A DNA stretch of 64,000 nt from Martelella sp. NC20. GTDB lineage: Bacteria; Pseudomonadota; Alphaproteobacteria; Rhizobiales; Rhizobiaceae. Positions 26,265-34,056 of the stretch are shown here, in pieces. The translations under genes and the position numbers were made by a program. The stretch spans positions 1,662,001-1,726,000 of the forward strand of contig NZ_CP054861.1 of the NCBI RefSeq assembly GCF_013459645.1, in the 5' to 3' direction. The notes below the pieces were generated by a model. That model was not told the origin of the DNA and made no database searches. It saw only the letters and a program-made list of their open reading frames with translations. Position 1 is the stretch's first letter; each line of letters opens with the position of its first letter.

Positions 26265-26936
26265 ATGAGACTCCTGCTGATTGAAGATGAACGGGAGTTG
26301 GCGAATGCGCTGTCGGCGGCGTTGAGCAAGCATGGTATTGTCACCGACCATACCTTAAATCTCGCGGATGCATTGGAGCTCACGCTTCAAAACAAATACG
26401 ACGCCATTCTCCTGGACCGGCGATTGCCGGATGGCGAGGGCCTGACGTTCATTCCGAAGTTGAGGCGGACCGGGGTTGATACACCCGTCATTGTGCTCAC
26501 GGCCAGAAACGAACCGATGGAGCGCGTCGAGGGTCTGGACCTTGGGGCGGACGATTACCTTGGAAAGCCGTTTCTCATCGAGGAACTGATGGCGCGGGTG
26601 CGAGCCCTGCTACGCCGGCCCCCAACCCTTGAGGAACAGATTATTCGGGTGGGGCGATTGCACATCGACCCGCTGCATCTCGATGTCATGGCGGGCTCCG
26701 TGCCGCTCGATCTTCCCAGGCGCGAACTTCTGGTCCTGCAGGCGCTTGCCAGGCGCAATGGAAAGACCGTTCTTCGCTCGACGCTTGAGGATGCGGTCTA
26801 CAACTACCAGGAGGAAATACAATCCAATGCTCTTGATGCGCATATTTCGAGGCTACGAAAGCGGTTGGCGGACGCCAATGCGGGGGTAACGATCCACAAT
26901 ATCCGAGGTGTCGGATATCTTCTGAGGGAGGAATGA
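26265..26936 (+). CDS. OmpR/PhoP-type two-component response regulator
   Basis: This 223-residue regulator has a receiver domain with acidic pocket E7/D8, phospho-acceptor Asp51 (ILLDRRLPD), Thr79 and Lys101. A C-terminal winged helix of the OmpR type follows (RRELLVLQALARRNGKTVLR, then SRLRKRL and RGVGYLL). A longer frame is open upstream, but the ATG at 26265 follows ACGGAGA and starts the receiver fold. It overlaps the histidine-kinase gene by four bases. Its targets may include the crotonase/peptide/ABC genes that follow, but this is inference from order. Confidence 0.92.
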   Translation: MRLLLIEDERELANALSAALSKHGIVTDHTLNLADALELTLQNKYDAILLDRRLPDGEGLTFIPKLRRTGVDTPVIVLTARNEPMERVEGLDLGADDYLGKPFLIEELMARVRALLRRPPTLEEQIIRVGRLHIDPLHLDVMAGSVPLDLPRRELLVLQALARRNGKTVLRSTLEDAVYNYQEEIQSNALDAHISRLRKRLADANAGVTIHNIRGVGYLLREE

Positions 26937-28273
26937 TGCGCGCCGGGCGTCAATCCAATCCCTCGCTGCGATGGAGATTGAGCTGGCAGCTCAGTCTCGT
27001 GATCACGGCCGTCATTGCCGTCGTTATCATCGGGCTTTCCGTCTATGCCACGATGGTTCTTTCGCCGAATATCGCCATGGAGCAAGAGGTCAAATCCGCC
27101 GTGGCGGAGGCGATTGAGCGCGATCCCCACGGCACGCTCGCGCTCAGAGAAACGCCGGCACTTCGATCGTTGATCGAGCGAAACGACGGACTCTGGTTCG
27201 TGGCTGCCACAACCGACGGGGCTTCGCTCTCCCATGGAACCGTCCCCGCAACCTATGCCGCCCTTGTTCCGCTAGTACATCTGTTTCATTCGGCCGACAT
27301 TCGCGGGGCAAGCGGTGTGCGTGAAATCGCTTCGGTCGAGGACGTCGAGACGCCGATCGGGGAAGTCAGGATTCTCTTTGGCGGTATCGCCGGCAACGGG
27401 TGGCCTGTTCTTGCGATCCTCGCCGAGGCCTATCCGATCTACCTCTCGCTGCTCGCAATTGCGCTGCCGGCCATCTTTCTCGCGGTTCCCCAAATTGTTG
27501 GGCGTGCAATCGCGCGCGTAAGCGACATCGCTGAAATGGCGTCGCAAATCGAACCCCAGCGGCGTGGGGACCGGCTTCCTGTGGCCGGCATCCCCAAAGA
27601 GGTTGCTCCTCTGGTTGCCGCATTCAACGGCGCGCTCGACCGTATTGAGAATGAGTTCAGGAAACGCCAGCGCTTTTTGATCGACGCAGCGCATGAGCTC
27701 AGGACGCCGATCGCCATCTTGCAGACGCGGATTGAGGGCATGTGCGAAGGACTGGAGCGCAGGCGGTTGCTGGATGACGTGGCGCGTTTGGCGGATATGG
27801 CCGAACAGCTTCTCGACTTTGAACGCGGCAGCCAAACGGCCGATCTCGACGAAACGGTGGATCTCATCGAGATCGCGCGCACGGCGGTGGCGGATCTCGC
27901 GCCGCTCGCGATCGCGGCAGGTTACGAGATGTCGTTTCATGGCGACGAAATCTGCGTCGAGCGCAAAGGCGACAGCTCCGCCCTTCGCCGAGCTGTCGGC
28001 AATCTCATCCGCAACGCCATCGATCACGGCGGCGGGCATGGGACAATCACGGTTTCAGCCTTGGCGGACGGCGAAATCAGCGTGAGCGACGAGGGGCCCG
28101 GCATAGCGGCAGATCATCAGGAACTGGTGTTCGAGCCATTCTATCGCGTGGTCCCGAACAGCCGGGGGGCAGGCCTTGGATTGAGCCTGGTCAAGCAAAT
28201 CGCTGAAAAACATGGCGGGTATGCCAGTATCGAAAGCGGCTCCAAAGGCACCAAAGTGACAATGCGGCTTTGA
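26933..28273 (+). CDS. Membrane sensor histidine kinase
   Basis: This 446-residue kinase has two membrane helices (about residues 18-40 and 158-185) around a periplasmic sensor region. A HAMP-like linker follows, then the H-box DAAHELRTPIAILQTRIEG, the N-box NLIRNAIDHGG, and the G-boxes DEGPGIA and GAGLGLSLVKQI. It should phosphorylate the response regulator encoded immediately upstream, with which it overlaps as ATGA. The periplasmic ligand is unknown. From 28274 to 28558 no gene is seen. Confidence 0.92.
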   Translation: MMRAGRQSNPSLRWRLSWQLSLVITAVIAVVIIGLSVYATMVLSPNIAMEQEVKSAVAEAIERDPHGTLALRETPALRSLIERNDGLWFVAATTDGASLSHGTVPATYAALVPLVHLFHSADIRGASGVREIASVEDVETPIGEVRILFGGIAGNGWPVLAILAEAYPIYLSLLAIALPAIFLAVPQIVGRAIARVSDIAEMASQIEPQRRGDRLPVAGIPKEVAPLVAAFNGALDRIENEFRKRQRFLIDAAHELRTPIAILQTRIEGMCEGLERRRLLDDVARLADMAEQLLDFERGSQTADLDETVDLIEIARTAVADLAPLAIAAGYEMSFHGDEICVERKGDSSALRRAVGNLIRNAIDHGGGHGTITVSALADGEISVSDEGPGIAADHQELVFEPFYRVVPNSRGAGLGLSLVKQIAEKHGGYASIESGSKGTKVTMRL

Positions 28274-28558
28274 GCACGAAGAGCCGTCACCGGGCGTGAA
28301 AGCCGCAAAACGCGCCCGCCTCCGGCGCTTCTCGCAACGGCCCGACATGGATCGCGCACCGTTCTCATTCCAGTGCCTGTCTCATCTGCAGGCAACAGCA
28401 AAACGGGAACTCTGGAGCAACGCGAGAATACGTCAACGAGAAGGGGCGCCTGCCGGCATTTTGGCCGGGTCCGTAATGCTCGCGCAATCCTTGCGCCTCA
28501 TCGTTCTTCGTGAACTGCCGTTGCAGCCTGCGGCGGCGTTGAAACGAGAGCAACTTCT

Positions 28559-28678
28559 ATGAAAAACGAAAATTGCACATCTTCGGCAGAACGCCAGCCG
28601 ACTTCGCTGATGGCCGAGGTCCCCGCGCACATCTCAATCGCAGCTTCTACCACCCATTCTCGGAGGCAGTGCTCATGA
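28559..28678 (+). CDS. Possible 39-residue small ORF coupled to the crotonase gene
   Basis: An ATG at 28559 opens 39 codons (beginning MKNENCTSSAERQ, ending THSRRQCS). The stop TGA overlaps the crotonase ATG as ATGA. A weak GAGAG lies upstream of the start. The peptide is polar, has two cysteines and no membrane segment, and resembles nothing I know. It could be a translational coupler or leader peptide, or a chance frame, because the crotonase has its own good ribosome site (GGAGG at 28662). Confidence 0.3.
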   Translation: MKNENCTSSAERQPTSLMAEVPAHISIAASTTHSRRQCS

Positions 28679-29523
28679 CCTGGGATCCGCGCACAGAATG
28701 GCAGGGCTATGTCGCTCCAACCTCGTTCGATGACTACGCGAAGCGTTACGAGAGCTTTTTCAAGATGCGGCGCCAGGGCGGCATCATCGAGCTTCGCATG
28801 CACACCGACGACGGTCCCTACAAACACACCCATGCCGCCCACAACGCGTGGGCCCGCGTATGGCAAGACGTCGGCAACGATCCCGAGAACCAGGTGCTGA
28901 TCCTGACCGGCACAGGGGACAAATGGATGATGGGCGATCCGAAAGGGCTCAATCCGAAACCGGCATCAGAACTGGACCCGGACCACATCTTCCAGCGGAT
29001 GATGGACGGCTGGAAGCATGTCGAGAACTTCATCTACAGCATCGACATTCCCACCATCGCCGCCGTCAACGGTCCGGGCGTCCATACGGAATTCGCGGTG
29101 CTGTCCGACGTCACCTTTTCAGCGCCGGATGCGGATTTCATGGACCCGCACTTCTGGTTGGGAAGCCCTCCGGGCGACGGGCAAGGCATGGCGCTGCAAG
29201 CTCTGATGGGGCCAAAGCGCGCTGCCTATTATATCTACGCGGCCAAGTCCATTCCGGCGCCAATGGCCGTCGAACTCGGTCTCGTCAATGAGATTTTTCC
29301 CCGTGAAGAGCTTCTCCAAAGGGCCTGGGATATGGCCCGCTACATAATGAAACGACCGCGCTATACGCGTTGGGCGACCCATAACATCCTGTCAAGACAT
29401 TGGAAGAAGGCAATCTCCGAAGACTTCGGATTTCATATGGCGCACCAAATGCTGGCAAACGTGGCGAGCAAGTCGGTTGTGCCGGATCCGGCGCTGCTGG
29501 CCGATCCCCGCAATCCCTTTTAA
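28675..29523 (+). CDS. Crotonase-family hydrolase resembling 6-oxocamphor hydrolase
   Basis: This 282-residue protein has the crotonase fold (VLILTGTG, IDIPTIAAVNGP) but lacks the usual hydratase glutamates. It instead carries His56, His137 (VNGPGVHTEF), His159 (DPHF) and Asp168 (PPGDG). These line up with His45, His122, His145 and Asp154 of Rhodococcus 6-oxocamphor hydrolase, an enzyme that breaks C-C bonds of cyclic beta-diketones. The ATG at 28675 is chosen for the GGAGG at 28662-28666. No CoA pathway genes are adjacent. A retro-Claisen-type hydrolase is the best call; the substrate is unknown. Confidence 0.75.
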   Translation: MTWDPRTEWQGYVAPTSFDDYAKRYESFFKMRRQGGIIELRMHTDDGPYKHTHAAHNAWARVWQDVGNDPENQVLILTGTGDKWMMGDPKGLNPKPASELDPDHIFQRMMDGWKHVENFIYSIDIPTIAAVNGPGVHTEFAVLSDVTFSAPDADFMDPHFWLGSPPGDGQGMALQALMGPKRAAYYIYAAKSIPAPMAVELGLVNEIFPREELLQRAWDMARYIMKRPRYTRWATHNILSRHWKKAISEDFGFHMAHQMLANVASKSVVPDPALLADPRNPF

Positions 29524-29615
29524 TCAACCATCGGGTTGTCCTGTCGAGCCCAACGGCACTGTCAAAGCTGCCCGCCTTGTCTGCCCGGCAGGGTACACCT
29601 TTTCCCGGAGTGAGC

Positions 29616-29828
29616 ATGATTGACGATCACGAAGATCCCATCGCCCAGCAAGACATGCAGAAGCGCGGGCAATTCCTGTTGAGTCGCCGGGCGCTTTTCG
29701 CTGCCTCACTGGCAACAATTGCCGCCGCCCAGGTCTCGAAAGCCTTTGGCGGTGGCGCGCGACCCGTGATGGAGCAGATCGACCCCGAATGCGCCTATGC
29801 GTATGCCTACGTCTATGTCCTGGAGTAG
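29616..29828 (+). CDS. 70-residue Tat-like secreted or precursor peptide with a (Ala/Val)-Tyr tail
   Basis: The ATG at 29616 follows a CCCGGAG ribosome site. The product has an acidic start, a twin-arginine-like SRRALF, a hydrophobic stretch (about residues 26-43), then AFGGG and a 23-residue tail ending ECAYAYAYVYVLE. It looks either like a small Tat-exported protein or like a peptide precursor whose leader ends at the glycines. It sits 92 bases after the crotonase gene and six bases before an ABC transporter gene, so co-expression is likely. I do not recognise the family, and no peptide-modifying enzyme other than the crotonase is adjacent. Confidence 0.6.
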   Translation: MIDDHEDPIAQQDMQKRGQFLLSRRALFAASLATIAAAQVSKAFGGGARPVMEQIDPECAYAYAYVYVLE

Positions 29829-29834
29829 GCGGAA

Positions 29835-30875
29835 ATGCGCATCATCAGTCAATGCCGGTCCCTGGCGCACGGAAACAGGCAAGACATCCAATCGAACGCA
29901 GTTCTTCCTATCGCAGGCGGGCAGATGCGTCTCCCTAACCAGCACGTCGACAAGGCAAGCGTAGCCGGCATTTGCGCGCATCGACTTACCAAGCGATACG
30001 GCAATAAGCTGGTGGTGAAGGATCTGTCATTCACCGCGGAACCGGGTGTCATTACCGGCTTCCTCGGTCCCAACGGTGCCGGGAAGAGCACGACCTTGCG
30101 GATGCTGCTCGGCTTGACCGGGCCGACCTCGGGCGAAATTAGCATCGTCGGTCATCACCTCACCCAGTTGAATAATCCGGCCCGGACCATCGGCGCATTG
30201 CTGGATGCACGAGCAACTCATCCGCATCGTAGCGCATTCAATCACCTGCTCGCCTTCGCACAAGCTGCTGGCCTCGGAAGGGCGCGGGTTGGCGAGGTCC
30301 TGGATCTCGTGGGCCTCACAAGTGCCGCCCATCACCGGGTGGGAACATTCTCCCTGGGGATGAGCCAACGGCTCGGCATTGCAACGGCATTGCTGGGCGA
30401 TCCAGGCATTCTCGTCCTTGACGAGCCGCTTAACGGACTCGACCCGGAAGGGATCCGCTGGATGCGGACCTTGCTGCGAGCTCTGGCGAATGAGGGACGA
30501 ACCATCCTGTTTTCGAGCCATCTGATGTCGGAAATGGAACTGACCGCGGACAGGTTGGTCGTCATTGCACAGGGCCGACTGATTGCGGAGTGCACGCTGG
30601 AGGAATTCATCCGGCTTCACACGTCGAGCGCTGTCGCGGTCCGGACCCCTTCGCGAATTCAGCTTGCGACGGCATTAAGTCGCGCGGGCATTGCTTGCGA
30701 GGACGTTTCCGCATCGAGCCTTCTCATCACTGGCGCCGATACAGTGACCATCGGTAAAATTGCCGCTCGGGAAGCGATTGTCCTCGAAGAGTTGACCCAG
30801 GTCCGAGGTTCCCTGGAAGACGTCTTCCTTCGCCTCACGCGTGATGCGCGCGACTATGAGGGCCACGTCGCATGA
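29835..30875 (+). CDS. ABC-2-type transporter ATP-binding protein
   Basis: This 346-residue ATPase has Walker A GPNGAGKST, the signature variant FSLGMSQRLGIA, Walker B ILVLDEPLNGLDPEG and the switch FSSHLMSE, followed by an extended C-terminal domain. This is the drug/peptide export or immunity type, and the style is most often seen in Actinobacteria. The first ATG at 29835 leaves about 30 extra residues; an ATG at 29925 is a possible start. It overlaps the permease gene by four bases and follows the 70-residue peptide gene by six bases. Confidence 0.88.
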   Translation: MRIISQCRSLAHGNRQDIQSNAVLPIAGGQMRLPNQHVDKASVAGICAHRLTKRYGNKLVVKDLSFTAEPGVITGFLGPNGAGKSTTLRMLLGLTGPTSGEISIVGHHLTQLNNPARTIGALLDARATHPHRSAFNHLLAFAQAAGLGRARVGEVLDLVGLTSAAHHRVGTFSLGMSQRLGIATALLGDPGILVLDEPLNGLDPEGIRWMRTLLRALANEGRTILFSSHLMSEMELTADRLVVIAQGRLIAECTLEEFIRLHTSSAVAVRTPSRIQLATALSRAGIACEDVSASSLLITGADTVTIGKIAAREAIVLEELTQVRGSLEDVFLRLTRDARDYEGHVA

Positions 30876-31630
30876 GCATCTTGTGTTCCGAATGGACAAA
30901 GCTCTCCAGCGTCAGAACCACCTGGTTGCTGGTGGTGAGCGCAATGCTCGCGAGCGTGTTGCTGGGGCTTCTCGGCGTGTCCGACCTGATCGGCGCACAG
31001 CCGTCAGACTTGCCCGATGACTGGGATCCGACGGCGACGAGCCTGAAGGGGCTCCTGTTCGCTCAACTCCTCGTCGGAATGCTCGGAGCGCTCAGCATCA
31101 CGTCCGAATATGACACCGGAATGATCGCGACCAGTCTCTCCATCGTCCCTTCGAGACCCCACCTTCTGATAGCGAAGGCGGCTGTGGTTTCTGGGATAGG
31201 GCTTGGCACCGGCATTGCCACGGCCCTGATCAGCTTCACGGCGGTACAGATGGTGCTCGGCGATGCTGGTATCCCGATCGCGAGCATAGGCGGCCCGCGT
31301 GTTGCCTGGGCGCTCGTCGGAGCCGCGATTTACCTCACGCTCGTCGCCGTTATCGGGCTTTCTGTTGGCGTTCTTGCGCGGTCGACCGCAGGCAGCCTGG
31401 CGGCACTTGTCGGCATCACTCTGCTCACGCCCGCTATCGCTCCTTCCATACCTGGTCCGATCGGCGATTGGTTTGCGGAGTATTGGCCGATTACCGCCGG
31501 CCAGAAGGCCTATACGGTCATACAGCTCGCCAATGAAGTTACACCATGGCTTGGACTGGGAATCCTTACGGCGGCAACTTTCACGCTTGGGATTGCCAGT
31601 ATCGTGGCATTCGTCCTGCGAGATGCCTGA
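30872..31630 (+). CDS. ABC-2-type transporter permease
   Basis: This 252-residue inner-membrane protein has six helices and the pattern EWTKLSSVRTTWLL, then GALSITSEYDTGMIATSL, typical of ABC-2 permeases paired with NatA-like ATPases. Such pairs export small molecules or peptides, or give immunity to them. Both this sequence and its ATPase look more like actinobacterial than alphaproteobacterial versions, which suggests acquisition by transfer. The start overlaps the ATPase stop as ATGA. The following 172 bases show no gene. Confidence 0.85.
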   Translation: MSILCSEWTKLSSVRTTWLLVVSAMLASVLLGLLGVSDLIGAQPSDLPDDWDPTATSLKGLLFAQLLVGMLGALSITSEYDTGMIATSLSIVPSRPHLLIAKAAVVSGIGLGTGIATALISFTAVQMVLGDAGIPIASIGGPRVAWALVGAAIYLTLVAVIGLSVGVLARSTAGSLAALVGITLLTPAIAPSIPGPIGDWFAEYWPITAGQKAYTVIQLANEVTPWLGLGILTAATFTLGIASIVAFVLRDA

Positions 31631-31802
31631 CTGGCCGTAGCGCACGCTTCCTGGTCGACGGTATCGCCCAAGCAAAAGTGTGCTTGAGCCTCCACCCAAC
31701 CGCGCCGACGGCCGAATCATCCGTCATTAGACCAGTGTGTAATGTTGCGGCAATCCTCCGCTCGCATCGTCCCTCCAATATTTGTGACGGAGGCTGTAAA
31801 GC

Positions 31803-32705
31803 GTGAACAACAATCCATCAATTTTCTCGTTCCGAGGATTTGCCGCTTCTCGCCGTCCTATTCCATTGAGAGACCTCGGTCTGGCCATATCGGTGATTTT
31901 TGCGGTATCCGGATGTGCCTCGGTGCCTATGAAGGAGGCTGGAACACTCACCTCCTACAGCAATCTCAGTGCGCCTAAGGGAAAGCTGTCAAAGAAGCGA
32001 ATCTACGTAGACGGCCAAGGTCTGGCCGCGGTGAAGACGGTCAGTATCGTGCCAACCACCTACGCCTTTGGCGCCGCACCCCGCGTCAAAACGCAAGCAG
32101 ACCGTTCTCTGGTCTCAAATGCACTGGATCGGGCGCTCTGCGTCGCGCTGAGCGATAAATATCAGATGGTTCCAGCCGGCCAGCCGGCGGATATCACAAT
32201 CCGATCCGTCATCGCCAACGTTGTACCAACGAACAAGATCACAGCGGGGATTGCAGCCGTTGTCACCGTGGGTGGCGGTTTTGCCATACCCGGCGATGTT
32301 CCCTTTCTCAGCGTGCCACGACTGCCCATCGGCCTGGGTGGGCTGGCTGTGGAAGCGGAGGCCGTTGATAGCGGCGGCGTCCAGCGCGCGGCGATCGTCT
32401 GGGCTCGCGGGGCAAACGCAATCCAGGACAACCCTCGCGTTTCGGAGGTGGGCGACGCCTATGGCCTCGCATCGAAGTTCGCGAGTGACTTTTCCGGAAT
32501 GCTTGTCACAGGCGAGGAGCCAAAGATGTTGGACATTTCCCTTCCATCGAAACACGGCGTGCAATCCTGGCTCGGCGGAAAACCGAAATACGCCGCGTGT
32601 GAAGCCTTTGGCCGGGCACCTGGCGTGTTTGGCGCCATCGCGGCCAATTACGGGCTGCCACCGGAATGGACCGAAAAGAAGCCCAAACCGCTCGTGACGC
32701 ACTGA
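31803..32705 (+). CDS. Lipoprotein of the DUF3313 type
   Basis: This 300-residue protein has a hydrophobic signal and a lipobox ending at Cys38 (FAVSGCAS), so it should be lipid-anchored in the cell envelope. The mature part (YVDGQGLAAVKTVSIVPT, then DKYQMVPAGQPADITIRSVI) fits the DUF3313 family of envelope lipoproteins. The start is a GTG at 31803; no ATG gives the signal peptide. It stands alone, 172 bases after the ABC permease. Function is unknown. The 189 bases that follow contain no gene. Confidence 0.75.
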   Translation: MNNNPSIFSFRGFAASRRPIPLRDLGLAISVIFAVSGCASVPMKEAGTLTSYSNLSAPKGKLSKKRIYVDGQGLAAVKTVSIVPTTYAFGAAPRVKTQADRSLVSNALDRALCVALSDKYQMVPAGQPADITIRSVIANVVPTNKITAGIAAVVTVGGGFAIPGDVPFLSVPRLPIGLGGLAVEAEAVDSGGVQRAAIVWARGANAIQDNPRVSEVGDAYGLASKFASDFSGMLVTGEEPKMLDISLPSKHGVQSWLGGKPKYAACEAFGRAPGVFGAIAANYGLPPEWTEKKPKPLVTH

Positions 32706-32894
32706 CACATTCCAGTCGCCGCGCGAACAGAGCGTTCCGGAACCTCGTATCCCCAAACACTTCACCGTTCGAGCCCGTTGCCAAGCCGAACTGGCTCTTC
32801 CGATTCTGCGACGTGCAAAACGACGGCAATTCATCCCTTTCGGTCAGTTTGAATCCCCGACCGATGCATTCAGGATAACCAGGAGATTGACCCC

Positions 32895-33359
32895 ATGCGC
32901 CAACCCGAAGCGTGGTTCCAACGAAACCCCAGCTTCCACCAGAATAACAGAACGGCGCCACATGCAGGTCATCGTTTTGTCTGGAGCCTTGAAGCCTTTG
33001 GGATTGCCGGAAAGCGATTGCGCCCGGCGATCATTGCGGCGTTGAGCCTGCTCATCTCGCTGCAGGCCGCCATGGCCGCCGCGCCATCGGCTGCGGTCAA
33101 GGAAACGTGCGGAGCGGAAATACGGTCGATCTGCCTGCGGCCATGGCGACTTACGCCTGACGCCATATCGGCCTGTGTCGAGGAGAACAGTTCGAAGCTG
33201 TCTCCCGTCTGTCAGGCTTTTTGGGGCACCGCCAGCATGTGCCAGTCAGAAATGAGGGAAATCTGCGGCGGGCTAAACCCATTCACAATCAAAAGTTGCC
33301 TGAAAAACCAGAAACACGAGTTTTCGCAACTATGCCAGGATACCCTGAACACAGAATAG
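32895..33359 (+). CDS. Secreted protein with two cysteine-rich repeats
   Basis: This 154-residue protein has an extended N-region, a hydrophobic signal (about residues 43-62, ending AAMAAAPS), and two repeats of the pattern C-x3-(I/M)-x3-C-x(9-11)-(S/A)C-x(9-10)-C: CGAEIRSIC with ISACVEENSSKLSPVC, and CQSEMREIC with IKSCLKNQKHEFSQLC. This matches the small Cys-rich repeat also seen in Golgi apparatus protein 1. It is probably periplasmic with disulfides. The ATG follows AGGAGA. Role unknown. Confidence 0.7.
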   Translation: MRQPEAWFQRNPSFHQNNRTAPHAGHRFVWSLEAFGIAGKRLRPAIIAALSLLISLQAAMAAAPSAAVKETCGAEIRSICLRPWRLTPDAISACVEENSSKLSPVCQAFWGTASMCQSEMREICGGLNPFTIKSCLKNQKHEFSQLCQDTLNTE

Positions 33360-33403
33360 GGATCTTTCTTTCACTTTATGGACGAGAAAGCGGAATTGGT
33401 TTT

Positions 33404-33736
33404 ATGCCAGACCTTGCATTTGATCTTCGCCATCTCCAATACGCGATGCCGGTCGCCGACCATGGAAGCTTTCGTCGAGCCGCTGATGTTCCGGATCTGC
33501 CTCAATCAACGATCAGCAGGCGGGTTCAATCACTTGAGCGGCGACTTGGCATTACACTTTTTGAACGCAGCAGAACCGGTGCTCATCTGACACATTCGGG
33601 GGCGGAATTCATCCGCCAGACAACGTTTGGCGCGGAGCACCTTCGCCACGCAGTGAATGATCTACGTTCGGTACAGCGCGGATATATTGGCGAACTCCGT
33701 CAGGGCATTGTGGGGTCTCTAGTGTCCCGATTCTGA
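33404..33736 (+). pseudogene. LysR-family regulator truncated by an insertion-sequence remnant
   Basis: The frame encodes an intact LysR DNA-binding domain (FRRAADVPDLPQSTISRRVQ, then ERRLGITLFERSRTG) and the start of the linker helix. It ends after about 110 residues where IS630-type DNA begins near 33725. The effector domain of about 200 residues is missing, so this is a 3'-truncated gene. The short product could still bind DNA, but it is most likely non-functional. Confidence 0.8.
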
Positions 33737-34047
33737 AGTCCGGTTCATTCTATGGATTTGCTTTGATTGTCCGGAGGCAGAAGCGTTGGTTGCTGGCGAG
33801 GATGTCGTCGGGGGACTTGGTCCAGCGGAATACGCCACGCCTGAGGGCGCGTTCGGTCAGCAGCGCGAAGAACCGTTCGACCTGGTTGATCCATGACGCC
33901 GATGTGGGCGTGAAATGCACATGCCAGCGCGGACGCTTGGCGAACCAGTTGCGGATCAGCCTGGTCTTGTGTGTGCCGTCATTGTCCATGATGACGTGAA
34001 TGTCGAGATCTGCGGGCACGTTGCGCTCGACCTCGTCGAGTATCCGC
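33725..34047 (-). mobile_element. IS630-family transposase remnant
   Basis: On the minus strand a frame reads RILDEVERNVPADLDIHVIM followed by DNDGTHKT and HFTPTSASWINQVERFF. This is the C-terminal DDE-superfamily catalytic part of IS630-type transposases. The N-terminal half is missing, so the element cannot move by itself. It sits between the truncated LysR gene and the 3' end of a sulfatase gene, and probably marks a deletion that joined two formerly separate regions. Its true ends were not resolved. Confidence 0.75.
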
Positions 34048-34056
34048 CCCGCAATC

